Assembly: GCF_030848805.1 (NCBI RefSeq)
Contig: NC_092362.1
Location: 11,822,157 to 11,886,156 of the forward strand
Origin: Temnothorax longispinosus
Lineage: Eukaryota; Arthropoda; Insecta; Hymenoptera; Formicidae
Reading direction: 5' to 3'
Length of the DNA: 64,000 bases
Below are positions 41,479 to 50,660 of this stretch, piece by piece. A model generated the notes under the pieces. That model was not told where the DNA came from, searched no databases, and saw only the letters and a program-made list of their open reading frames with translations. Position 1 is the first letter of the stretch, and each line of letters opens with the position of its first letter. A program made the translations under genes and the position numbers.

Positions 41479-44400
41479 TCACGGGCACAGTCCTCGACTT
41501 CCGTCAAAAACTGCTCGTACTCGGCCAGGCTCCAACTCGGAGGGGCGTATATCCCGATTACCGAGATGGGCCCCCAATCCACGCGGACGTACCCTCGCCC
41601 CGACTTCTTCGGGACGCCCTGAGGGGATCCCGGCAAATTCCTCCACGTTATCGCGACCGAGCCCCCCCCGTCCCCTGCCCAATAAGGGTGATTCCTTGGG
41701 ACGTTGTAGGGCTCGGCCGCGATCCCCAGACCACACCCGCGCTCCGCCATTGTCTGGCAGAAAAGATCTTGCGCTGCGCGGGCGTGGTTGAGGTTCGCTT
41801 GGAGGACCGGCCAGGCCCACCGAGGAGTCCTCCAGCTCATCCCACCCAGTTGAGTCCTCGTTTACCGGCTCCCATTCCGCGTCCATGTTCTGCGAAGGAG
41901 TCTCCTCCGCTTCCTTCTCTGTTTCCACGACAGGTTGGGGGAGTACCGCCTCCTCTGCTGCTACCTCCACTTCCATCATTTCTGCGGTCTCCCCCTCCTG
42001 CGGTGTAGCCACCTTCTCCCCAGTCGGTTTTGGGGGCGGCTTCGTCCTCTTCTCCTTCGGGAGTAAGTTGCCAAGACCGGCAATAAACTTCCCTTCATGG
42101 GAAACGGTGATTCCGGAGACCACCAGATTCTCCACGATCTTCGGCTTCTGCCCGGACCCCGCCTTGGCCTTTGTTGCCTTTGGCAACAGTCGCGGGCCCT
42201 TTGCCTTAGCGCTCTTGCACCCTGTGCATAGCGATCCTCCTATTCGGTGGTCGTGGGGCAGACCCTTGCTCTTACACACCACACAGTTAATGGGTGCGTT
42301 ACACCCCTTTACCGTGTGCCCCTCAACCCCGCACCTGTAGCAGGCACCTGATCTGTCCTGCTCGCTGGGACATTTCGCTCTGGTGTGCCCCATTTCCAGG
42401 CACTTGTAGCACTGGAGTGGCCTCTTGTCCAGCAGGTCGACCATAGCGTTCGACCACCCCAGTGCTACCCTCCTTTCCCTGGCTAGGGCATTCGCCGTCG
42501 CCAGTGGGCATTTAGCCACGACTGTGCAAAGTCTGTTGCCCATTCGCCTAACGGGCCCGACCGACACAGCCTCCAGGCCTGTCTTCCCCCTCGTGGCGAG
42601 GATCTCCCTGATCTCCTCTCCCTTCACCGAGTCCTCAAACCCGCTTAACCGGATGTCCGCCGTCATGGTGGGGCGGCTCACCCGGACTCCCTCCTTACCT
42701 GCCAGGACCTCGGACATTTTGGCCGCCAGGGTATCTGCCTTTTGGGCATTCCCCTGGCCCGAGATCTCCAGGCTTAACGCGCCAGTAGCCGTTCGTCTGA
42801 CGTTTAGGGCTTTGGCGATCCCTACCTCTTCCAGGGCTATCTTGTTCCTCACTAGACCCATACACTCGGAGTACTCTCCCTCTGGGCATGTGAGGATGAC
42901 GGCCGCTGTTCTGGGAACCCGCCTCTTCCTTGTTTCCTTCCCTTTCTGGGCGGAAGGCTGAGAGAGCGACTTCCTTTCCGGCTCAGCCTTCTTTTTCTGA
43001 GTCCCTTCCTTCTTCTTTTTTCTCCCTATCACCTTAGCCCACGTGTCTCCCGCGGGCTCTTCCTCCTTGGCTGTGTCCTTGCCCCCCAGTATCTGGGACC
43101 GCGTTTCCTTCGCGGCCCCCGTGGGAACCGGGGCGGGGGTGGCCTTCTTCCCCCCTTGTACCTGCGGCTGCGTTTGCTTTTTGGCAGTCGCAGCCGACGT
43201 GGGAACGGGAGCGGGAACAGGAGCCGTCTGTCGCCTTGGTACCTGCGGCTGCGATTTCTTCGCAGCCGGTGTGGGAACAGGCGCCGGCTTTGTCTTCTCC
43301 TTCCCTTTCTTCTTTCCCTTGCCCTTACCTTCTGTCCCTGTCCGCTTGACAAGCGGTACCTTCTCAACCTCCGTCGTTGGTTGTGACTGAGGTTGCGATT
43401 GAGACTGCGGTTGGGACTGAGACAAGTTGAAGGCAAGAATCTCATTCACCCTGCTCTTCAGGTACTCCATTTCTCTGTCCCTTTCGTCCCATTTGTCCTG
43501 ACTCGGGTCCTTTGCAGGCAACGCCGGATCCAGGATCTTCTTCTTGCCTAACAGCACAGGCCTCACGGCTGCCGGCATGCCATCCTTCTCCACTTGAGCC
43601 AGAACTCTCTCCCTCGAGCTCTCCTCCGCAACCACCTCCATTTCCATTTCCTCGACCGGCCCCCTCACCTCGTTGGGCGGGTCCTCGTCCGAGGAGGAGG
43701 AGGTCGACAGGTCTCGTAGCTTCTTTCTCTTCGCTATGATTCCCTTCCTTCTCTCGCGTAAATCAAAAGTTCCCTCCTTCCTTTCCATCTGAGACTTCAG
43801 CCTCTCCAAGTCTTCCTTGAGTGCCTCCATCTCCCTTTGCTGCTGCGCCTTACTTTCGTGGAGGGCTACCAGCTCCTTTTCTTGTTGCACGACTCTCTCG
43901 CGCAGCTCCTCCATCTCATCGTCCCTTTGAGAACCTCCCATCCTTTCAGCCAATAAGGTTATCGCGGCCTTTATTCTTGCAGCCGATTTGTTTAGTTGGC
44001 CCCTCATTGGACCCTGCAGCGCTGAGGATTTCTCCATGACTTTATCCACGCCGTTCACTGCTTCTATAATAATAGACGACAGTGCACTGCTCGGCTCGTC
44101 ACGGAACTTCTCCATCGCTGTCTTCTCCTTCTTCCTCCTGGCCGAGAGAGTGGCTACCACGCTCTCGTCATGAAGTTCCTTAAGATTCTGTACTTGGTCG
44201 ATTATCCGTCTCTGCGCCTCGCGCAACATCTTAAGATAACGGACTCCCGTAGTAGGCTTTCGGCCTCTTCCTCCCTCTTTCCCCACCTCCTCCAGAAATG
44301 GGGCTTTAATATCTCCCAAAGTCTTGGCCATAATCTCCTTGGTCTCTCTGACTACGGACCTGGCTTCCATAACTGTTTCTATGGGGAGATCTTTGCTCTC

Positions 44401-44967
44401 CTCGTCCTTCTCCTCTTCGCTCGAAATATGGATGACTCCTTCCGCTGGTTCCTCGTCCATTGGCTCGTCACCCATCGGCTCATCCTCCACTGAGTCATAC
44501 TCTGACTTTTTATCGGAGTCAGTATCGGCATCCTTCTTCTTGCCTCCCCTTTTCCTCGACCTCGAACGGACGTCCGAGTCCGAGTCGGAGCGTAAATCCT
44601 TCGCCCTGCTACGAAGGTTCTTCCTCTCGTCCTGGCCCCGGTCCTCCATGCCTTTCTTTGCACACGCTGGTGCAGAAGAGCAGCCCGGCTTGACCGTACG
44701 CTCCACGCGCTCCTTGCTGTTTCTCCTCGAGGAACTCTGACTCATCAGAGCGATAGCCGATTCCTCGGCTGAGCTCGCCCGCAACTCAGCCGATAGCCCG
44801 TCGTTGGATGACGACGAAAGGGGAGCCGGGACGGTACTCCCCTGACGCCGATCACTGGCCTTCCGAATGGCCTGTGGTGGTAGCCTTCCTTTCTGTTTGT
44901 CGTGCATTTTCACATTGTTTGAAAATGGTTTATTTTCGGGGTGTCCTTCCCCTAGGCTGGTTGGCAT
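41479..44967 (-). CDS. R1-like ORF1: gag-type RNA-binding protein
   Basis: First ATG at 44967, 1162 codons, uninterrupted. Ser/Arg- and acid-rich N-terminus, a long coiled coil (MEELRERVVQQEKELVALHE, ALKEDLERLKSQMERKEG), Pro/Gln/Lys-rich low-complexity linker with repeated APVPT and SQPQSQ, then three zinc knuckles (CYKCLEMGHTRAKC, CYRCGVEGHTVKGC, CVVCKSKGLPHDH). It packages element RNA. After the knuckles the frame continues 361 bp past the ORF2 start in another frame; conserved-looking ORF1 probably ends near 41850 and the rest is a shadow of the endonuclease region. Length and intact frame contrast with the broken ORF2. Confidence 0.85.
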   Translation of the reverse strand: MPTSLGEGHPENKPFSNNVKMHDKQKGRLPPQAIRKASDRRQGSTVPAPLSSSSNDGLSAELRASSAEESAIALMSQSSSRRNSKERVERTVKPGCSSAPACAKKGMEDRGQDERKNLRSRAKDLRSDSDSDVRSRSRKRGGKKKDADTDSDKKSEYDSVEDEPMGDEPMDEEPAEGVIHISSEEEKDEESKDLPIETVMEARSVVRETKEIMAKTLGDIKAPFLEEVGKEGGRGRKPTTGVRYLKMLREAQRRIIDQVQNLKELHDESVVATLSARRKKEKTAMEKFRDEPSSALSSIIIEAVNGVDKVMEKSSALQGPMRGQLNKSAARIKAAITLLAERMGGSQRDDEMEELRERVVQQEKELVALHESKAQQQREMEALKEDLERLKSQMERKEGTFDLRERRKGIIAKRKKLRDLSTSSSSDEDPPNEVRGPVEEMEMEVVAEESSRERVLAQVEKDGMPAAVRPVLLGKKKILDPALPAKDPSQDKWDERDREMEYLKSRVNEILAFNLSQSQPQSQSQPQSQPTTEVEKVPLVKRTGTEGKGKGKKKGKEKTKPAPVPTPAAKKSQPQVPRRQTAPVPAPVPTSAATAKKQTQPQVQGGKKATPAPVPTGAAKETRSQILGGKDTAKEEEPAGDTWAKVIGRKKKKEGTQKKKAEPERKSLSQPSAQKGKETRKRRVPRTAAVILTCPEGEYSECMGLVRNKIALEEVGIAKALNVRRTATGALSLEISGQGNAQKADTLAAKMSEVLAGKEGVRVSRPTMTADIRLSGFEDSVKGEEIREILATRGKTGLEAVSVGPVRRMGNRLCTVVAKCPLATANALARERRVALGWSNAMVDLLDKRPLQCYKCLEMGHTRAKCPSEQDRSGACYRCGVEGHTVKGCNAPINCVVCKSKGLPHDHRIGGSLCTGCKSAKAKGPRLLPKATKAKAGSGQKPKIVENLVVSGITVSHEGKFIAGLGNLLPKEKRTKPPPKPTGEKVATPQEGETAEMMEVEVAAEEAVLPQPVVETEKEAEETPSQNMDAEWEPVNEDSTGWDELEDSSVGLAGPPSEPQPRPRSARSFLPDNGGARVWSGDRGRALQRPKESPLLGRGRGGLGRDNVEEFAGIPSGRPEEVGARVRPRGLGAHLGNRDIRPSELEPGRVRAVFDGSRGLCP

Positions 44968-46292
44968 TACCCGCCTCACGAACCCAGCCTGCCCGAGCCC
45001 TCGGGTATCCCCGGGTTCGCCATACCCGTATCGAGAGCGCCCTCCGAAGGCCCCAAAGGACCCCCAGAGACCGCCCCCAACCCCTGAGGCACCGTCCGCC
45101 GATCGACGCCGACGAGAGAACCCCGCCACCTTCACCCGCGCGCAACAAGGGGTGGCCGGCCGAGAAACCTCGATCCCAGCCCCGGCCGAGCACGCTCGAT
45201 CTTGGTCTCCGCCACGCACGAGCAGGGACACGGAGCGCCCACACCACCGCCGACCCAACGGACTCCTTACTCGTCACCAGCCCTTACGTCCGATGACTAG
45301 ACCCGCTGGCCCCGACCTCAGAATATGTCCGAGCGGCCCAACGGGTCTCCCACCCAGGACGCCCGGCCCCGACCTCGAAAGATGTTCGAGCGGCCCAGGC
45401 GACCCTCCGCACTGGGGGAACCGTGGGACCACGTCCCTGGTGTGCAATCCCCTAGTACGGGCCTACCCTCCACCCAACCCAGCACCACGTACTGGGCGGA
45501 TGAAAGGCGGATATCCCCTCTCCTAGGAGAGGGGATCTTCGCAACCCCGCGGAAGGGCGATCTAGACCCGCAGCGCCAACAGCCAAGGTTTCCCCGGCTG
45601 CCGCGCTCCCGTCGAATGACGGGGTGCAGGCCTTTTGACCCCCCAATTGCGAGGATATGGCCGATTCTACCCCACCCCAAGAAGGGAGAAACCCCATGAC
45701 CATCCACCCTGCCGGATCACCGGCGTGCAATGGGTGAATGGCCCAACCCCGGGAGTGGGGTGACGTGGGACGGGAAGAACCCCGCAACCCTCCAGGCCGG
45801 ACGACCGCCGGACCGGGCCATTGCCCGAGAGATCCGACAACCGCCATCAGCCCAGAGGGAGGCGGGGGATCATCCATCCCACCTCTCTCCCCAGGGAACC
45901 AATCTCCCCCCCGAACCTGCCGGAGCACCGGCGTGCAATGGCCGAGGAGGAGCCCCCCAACCCCGTGGTTTTTTATCGAGGTTTTTCTTCTTCTAGGCCG
46001 GTGGGAGGAGTAGAAACTCCTCCCTCTCGGTCCCAGCCGACCGGGCGTTTGTAGTCGGGGTCGCCTTCCCCTTACCGACGCTTAAGAGTCAGGGAACAAG
46101 TTCCCCGACAGGGGCGCCGGACCCTATTGTGCCCCCAAGTCTCGACAAGTCGAGAGGAGGGGGCACGGCATGTTCTTAGACCCTGTACCTCCCCACCGAG
46201 CCCTCCCTTCAATATGACCGAAAGTACTGCCTCAGTGGATCGTTGGTACAGGGAGCCCTCTCACCACGTCAAGGTGGCATGCCACGAGAGAG
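44968..46292 (-). other. 5' untranslated region of R1-like element
   Basis: GC-rich leader between the target duplication and ORF1. Open frames exist on both strands, mostly Pro/Gly/Arg-rich, with no family signs. Internal near-repeats around CGGAGCACCGGCGTGCAATGG and CCGGATCACCGGCGTGCAATGG (45720 and 45920) suggest a short tandem promoter unit, as some R1-clade leaders have. Confidence 0.5.
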
Positions 46293-47651
46293 AATCGCAG
46301 GCAGTTCCGATTGACTTCTTGACAGTTCTCGATAGTTCTCGCATAGTTCCAACAGTTTTTATAGGTTTTAGCAACAGTTCCGGCCTCTAAATATTTTTTT
46401 AACAATTTTTTAATTTGACCGCTGGCACCTCATCTACGGGAAATACGGGGTGCTGGCAATTCTGATCGTTTTCTTCAAAGTTCTTTGGAACTCTTGTCAA
46501 AACGTATTTAAATGCTCGGAACTATGTGAGAACTGCCGAGAACTCTGAAGAAAACGATCGGAGTTGCCAGCACCCCGTATTTCTCGTAGATGAGGTGCCA
46601 GCGGTCAAATTAAAAAATTGTTTAAAAATAGTAAATAGCTGGAACTCTTGTCAAAACGTAATTAAATGCTCGGAACTATGTGGGAACTGCCGAGAACTCT
46701 GAAGAAAACGATCGGAGTTGCCAGCACCCCGTATTTCTCGTAGATGAGGTGCCAGCAGTCAAATTAAAAAATTGTTTAAAAATAGTAAATAGCTGGAACT
46801 CTTGTCAAAACATATTTAAATGCTCGGAACTATGTGGGAACTGCCGAGAACTCCGAAGAAAACGATCGGAATTGCCAGCACCCCGTATTTCCCGTAGATG
46901 AGGTGCCAGCGGTCAAATTAAAAAATTGTTAAAAAAATATTTAGAGGCCGGAACTGTTGCTAAAACCTATAAAAACTGTTGGAACTATGCGAGAACTATC
47001 GAGTTAAGAAGTCGATCGGAACTGTCTGCGATTCATGACTTTACTCTTGTGTGCGGTGCCAGCGGTAACAGTAAAAAATTGTTTAAAAAATATTTGGAGG
47101 CTGGAACTGTTGCTAAAACCTGTAAAAACTGTTAGAACTATGCGAGAACTATCGAGAACTGTCAAGAAGTCGATCGGAACTGCTTGCGATTCATGACTTT
47201 ACTCTTGTGTGCGGTGCCAGCGGTAAAAGTAAAAAATTGTTAAAAAAATATTTAGAGGCCAAAACTGTTGCTAAAATCTATCAGGAACTGTAGAACTCTT
47301 TGAGAACTATAGAATTTCATGGTAAAAATCAATTTTTTTGGAACTTGAGGTGCTCGTGGTCAGATTAAAAATTTGTTTAAAAATACTTATTGACCGGTAC
47401 TATTGCTAAAACCTATCAGGAACTGTAGAACTTTTCGAGAACTATAAAATGTCATGGTTGAAATTATTTTTTTCGAAACATGAGGTGCTACGGGAAGTTA
47501 GCACCTCATATTTTCAAAATTCATTTTTTTTAACTAAATCAACGGAACTATTTCTAAAAATTAGCAGGAACTGTAGAACTATTGCGGGTGCAAATAGAAC
47601 TGTTGATAAATCTTTCGATTTTTGAAAGTGAGGTGCCAACTTCACAGAGAC
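46293..47651. repeat. Right arm of foldback B
   Basis: Inverted counterpart of 34418-35674. It includes the palindromic loop region (about 46430-46600), direct repeats of about 160 bp with GTGCCAGCGGTCAAATT, and the terminal repeat ending CACAGAGAC. Confidence 0.88.
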
Positions 47652-47739
47652 GCTCCCCCCGCGGCAGCGAAGCCCCCCCCCGACCCCGCTAACCGCAAAA
47701 AAGATTCCTGAGTGTAGAAGTAGATGTTACCTCCCTACT
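47652..47739. repeat. Right terminal inverted repeat of Polinton, outer part
   Basis: Reverse complement of 8257-8345, separated from its inner part (33625-34417) by foldback B. Followed by the 6-bp target duplication GTAGAG at 47740-47745. Confidence 0.93.
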
Positions 47740-47756
47740 GTAGAGGTAAATATATT

Positions 47757-48716
47757 CCCAGCAAACGAAAAAAGATTGAAAAGAATTAAAACGGGATTGC
47801 CAGGAATTCAATTAAGAACTTTCCGAATTCCATTTTGTCCAAAAAAGGGATTGAAATAGTTTCAATATCATGGAATTCCTTATTTTGGAAAGAATTTGTC
47901 TTTTTTGAATCCCAATTCCGACACAAAAATATTATACCACTGAATGCCAGGTTAGGGATTGGAAAGTTTCGTGATGAATTCTATTAAATACCATTGATTC
48001 CGTTAACGAAATGAATACCACTGAATGCCAGGTTAGGGATTGGAAAGTTTCGTGATGAATTCCATTGAATACTATTGATTCCGTTAACGAAATGAATACC
48101 ATTGAACGCCAAACTAGGAATTAAAAATTTCCGTATTGAATTCCATTGAATTCCGTCTATTCTGACAATAAAATGAATACCATTGAATGCCAGGATAGGG
48201 ATTGAAAAGTGTCCGTGTTGAACTCTGTGGCGGTACGCGCCAACAATAGTACACGCCCGCGCGGTATCTACGCGCATTACCGGCAATTCGCGTCGACGCC
48301 GCCAGGCGTCGCATCGCCGCGGCATCTTCTTGAGTTCAAAGTTTCGTCTCGACCGCTATGTAAAGGGACCCCCTACGGTGCCTGACAGATCTTACAAATC
48401 TCATTTTCGGGCTAATTGCCCGTCGGCAGTAGTGCGTGTAATGCCCTTAGGCATACACAAAAGCTCACCGACGAACAACGGCGCTTGGTCGCCCAACGGA
48501 GGCGCGAGACGTTTCCTAAACCATCTAATGCCATGCAATTCCATAACCTCTACGGATTCCATAGGATTGGATGGAATTTAAAATTTCTTTTTTGGATTCC
48601 ATGGGATTGGACCATCTCATTTCGAATCTCATCTAATTTCATCTAATTCCGCCAAAAAAGGGATTCAAAGGTATTAAAAAATTTTAATGTCTTTTAATTC
48701 TTTTGCGTTTGCTGGG
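47757..48716. mobile_element. 960-bp element with CCCAG ends, 2-bp target duplication
   Basis: Starts CCCAGCAAACG and ends CGTTTGCTGGG, with TT on both sides (47755-47756, 48717-48718). Subterminal A-rich/T-rich sequences (AAAAGAATTAAAA) are also mirrored. It contains 81-bp tandem repeats and a GC-rich centre (48230-48520). No convincing gene; the open frames follow the 81-bp repeat, which is a multiple of three. Confidence 0.75.
47941..48265. repeat. 81-bp tandem repeat, four copies
   Basis: TGAATGCCAGG-type starts lie at 47941, 48022, 48103 and 48184, exactly 81 bp apart. Because 81 is divisible by three, all copies read the same peptide phase on the minus strand (AFNGIHF...). Confidence 0.92.
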
Positions 48717-48717
48717 T

Positions 48718-48790
48718 TGACAGCAGAGAGCCGATACCGAGGAGATCAAGGAACCTGTTCACAGGAGGTGTTTCTGCCGCGCGTACATAA
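48718..48790 (+). repeat. Dispersed repeat, copy 2
   Basis: TTGACAGCAGAGAGCCGATA, then GATCAAGGAACCTGTTCACA and GTTTCTGCCGCGCG; closest to 3170-3232. Confidence 0.65.
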
Positions 48791-48822
48791 TATGTTGCAC
48801 AGCTGATATATATTGACGGCAG

Positions 48823-49222
48823 CTAGGGAGTTGATGCCGAAGAGATCCCGTTTACGCGAAGGAATTATCGTAAGTTATCGTATCGTTTTCGTAAGTTACT
48901 ATACAATATTAAGTAACGTTCGCGTAAACGTAGTATAGGTTAGATTACCGGTTTCTTACAAAATTTTACATAAAACGCGAGATTCACTTATGGGAGCTTT
49001 CCAGCAAGCGACACAAGTCGACACAGGTATCGTTTTGTCTTTGTTACTCATTGCCAAAAAAGAAAGATAGAACGACGTTTGTGTCGGCTTGTGTCACTTG
49101 TTGGAAAGCTCCCTATGTATGCAAGTTTAACGCCTATTGAGTTAATATAAAATAATTTTCCTAAATGTAAAAATAACATGATGTTATATATGCGGTTTGG
49201 CGTGAATATATATATAATATAT

Positions 49223-49253
<31 letters not shown>

Positions 49254-49265
49254 TTTAGTTATACA
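48823..49265. other. Host-type spacer with a partial dispersed repeat and a local inverted repeat
   Basis: 48823-48885 repeats part of the dispersed unit (GATCCCGTTTACGCGAAGGAA). Around 48985-49115 the words GGGAGCTTTCCAGCAAG and ACTTGTTGGAAAGCTCCC form an inverted repeat of about 120 bp with a palindromic centre, a small MITE-like structure. No gene seen. Confidence 0.45.
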
Positions 49266-49294
49266 TATAAAGAATTTTCGATGGGCTTCTTCAG

Positions 49295-49401
49295 AAGATA
49301 GGATACGAAGAAAATCCTAATGATGACAATATCACAAAGATCCTAAGGCTAGATGCCACGAAATGGGCATGTATTGTCGATTATGCAGAAGCGGAATGCA
49401 A
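49295..49401 (+). pseudogene. Isolated exon of an M1-family aminopeptidase
   Basis: After a good acceptor (TTCTTCAG, ending 49294) the frame reads KIGYEENPNDDNITKILRLDATKWACIVDYAEAEC. The pattern IGY, D(D/N)xxTK(I/L)LR, KWAC matches the C-terminal helical domain of insect aminopeptidase N-like zinc peptidases (family knowledge). It runs into a copy of the dispersed repeat at 49404, so the 3' edge is not a clear splice site. No catalytic HExxH exon is in the window; I take it as a stray fragment. Confidence 0.6.
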
Positions 49402-49403
49402 GT

Positions 49404-49465
49404 TATATATTGACGGCAGGGAGCTGATACCGAGGAGATCAATCCCGTTTACGCGAAGGAATTAT
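49404..49465 (+). repeat. Dispersed repeat, copy 4 (partial)
   Basis: TATATTGACGGCAGGGAGCT, GATACCGAGGAGATCAATCC, then GTTTACGCGAAGGAATTAT; directly abuts the aminopeptidase exon. It joins features of copies at 48718 and 48823. Confidence 0.6.
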
Positions 49466-49868
49466 TGTGAGTTATTATCGGTTTAACTTATTTTTTATTT
49501 TTTTCCAGTTTTAAGAGTTAGAAAAAGATAAAAATGCTCTCTTTTCATTTCATATATACATTTTATATGTCCTCCTTTTCTCTTTTATTCACTTATACTA
49601 TCTGTTGTACTTCGAAATCACTTATCTCTCTTATCTTCCTTCTTTTTACGTCTCCCTTTCCTTTGATGTTACTTAAAATTTGTAATTTTTCCATTTTTAC
49701 TGTTAGTAGAATATGCTCCTCAAATTTGACAATTTATTTCTGAAACATTCCGTATTATATTATGCACTATATAAATTAAACTATGTATAATATATATAAA
49801 CTAATTATATGTATGTTTGTGAATTATAGCAATTAGATAAGGAACTAAAGTTTCGTCATATCTGAAAA
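49466..49868. other. AT-rich host-type sequence upstream of cyclin B3 copy
   Basis: I see no gene or element here. It is T-rich with one 69-codon open frame of hydrophobic residues that follows composition. Confidence 0.4.
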
Positions 49869-50605
49869 ATGGCACCACCGAAGGTATTACTCGGACAAAA
49901 TCGACAAAACAGCACTGCAACTTTGAGGAAAGGAATATCGACCAGAAGTCAAAATTTTTTACAGAGCAATGTATTACGACAACCCAATGTTGGTAGAGAA
50001 ACCCGCGCCAAGCGAAAAGCGGAAGTTTCGCCATCTAAAGAAAAAACACATAAAAGATGCGCTTTTGCAAACATATATATAATATTTACTGTAGAAAGAA
50101 GTACTGTAGAAAGAACTTTAAAACATCAGCTTGTAGAAGATTAATTACATTCTTCTGTTGGAGACTAATGCTTTAAAATTTTTTATTTTATTCTCCAATA
50201 AAATATCCGTCTTATTCAAATAGAATCTATATAAATGTATACTAATTCAATCACTACTATCTGAAAATAGTGTACCAAGTTGTTTATGCCCACGTTAATT
50301 CTGGCTAGGTACATACTGGAACATTCTCTGATGGATTATACAATGATCAGGTTTAGTGATAGTAAAATGGCAGCGGCGGCGTTGTTACTTGGGTTGTTAA
50401 TGAAGGACTTGAGAGGACGGAATCCAACATTAGAATACTATAGCGGTTATAAACTTGACGACATAAGAGATATTTGCAATCTTTTAAACCAGAGCTTGCA
50501 TAGGAAACACAAAGAAGCATTAAAGTCCACAGCAAGTACAGCCACAAGTAAGTATTTACTTTTTGCTATGTATTTCCTTTATATATTGTATATATATAAC
50601 ATATT

Positions 50606-50607
50606 AC

Positions 50608-50659
<52 letters not shown>
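50606..50659. repeat. (TA)n microsatellite
   Basis: About 27 TA units; it served as the target for the adjacent palindromic element. Confidence 0.9.

Positions 50660-50660
<1 letters not shown>

Larger units (their letters stand above)
36668..41840 (-). pseudogene. R1-like ORF2: endonuclease and reverse transcriptase, interrupted
   Basis: ATG 41840. The endonuclease shows VLQANLNHARAAQD, VIVAGDFNAKS and LSDHQYI (AP-endonuclease signature), ending near 40950. There the frame shifts inside a run of nine G/C (about 40948-40956). Reverse transcriptase follows with VSYDVSNAFNSLPW and GVPQGSVLGPLL. A TAG at 39890-39892 interrupts just before the YADD motif (about 39815). The thumb is split by the element at 37513-39457. 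The C-terminal part contains LYVATVHSVLLYGAPIWW and the RCHYCPEAVDTAQHTLKVC zinc motif. The enzyme would nick target DNA and prime reverse transcription there. As read it is inactive. Confidence 0.9.
35675..46292 (-). mobile_element. R1-clade non-LTR retrotransposon
   Basis: Minus-strand element with two open reading frames, poly(A) tail (22 T on the plus strand, 35675-35696) and a 12-14 bp target duplication AATCGCAGGCAG at 35663-35674 and 46293-46304. The gag-like ORF1 has CCHC knuckles; ORF2 has an APE-type endonuclease, reverse transcriptase and a C-terminal CCHC, the layout of the R1 clade. The insertion is in an arm repeat of foldback B, not in ribosomal DNA. A 1.9-kb element interrupts it. 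It appears full-length with a long GC-rich 5' leader. Confidence 0.9.
34418..47651. mobile_element. Foldback element B in the Polinton terminal repeat, hosting an R1-like retrotransposon
   Basis: Begins GTCTCTGTGAAGTTGG and ends with its inverted copy. GCTCCCCCC stands at 34409-34417 and 47652-47660 (9-bp duplication). Arms consist of a unique subterminal stretch rich in ATAGTTC and AGTTCC words, then 158-bp tandem repeats. Without the 10.6-kb retrotransposon it would be about 2.6 kb of almost pure inverted repeat. The first 18 bases and subterminal words are shared with element A, so both are one family despite different arm repeats. Confidence 0.9.
8257..47739. mobile_element. Polinton/Maverick giant virus-like DNA transposon
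   Basis: The left end AGTAGGGAGGTAACATCTAC at 8257 is repeated inverted at 47720-47739. GTAGAG occurs immediately outside at 8251-8256 and 47740-47745, giving the 6-bp target duplication and AG...CT ends known for Polintons. Terminal repeats are about 0.9 kb; the right one is split by a later foldback insertion. Without later insertions (34418-47651 and 23038-28620 plus one copy of each target duplication) the element would be about 20.6 kb, a normal Polinton length. It encodes polymerase B, integrase, packaging ATPase, protease, two capsid proteins and accessory genes. Many frames are broken, so this copy is probably no longer competent. Confidence 0.95.

Noticed and set aside
44867..45526. 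219-codon plus-strand frame in the R1-like 5' leader
   Set aside because: Pro/Arg-rich GC-composition frame opposite the element; no conserved motif.
47984..48325. 113-codon minus-strand frame with repeated peptide
   Set aside because: Arises because the 81-bp tandem repeat is divisible by three; no other support.
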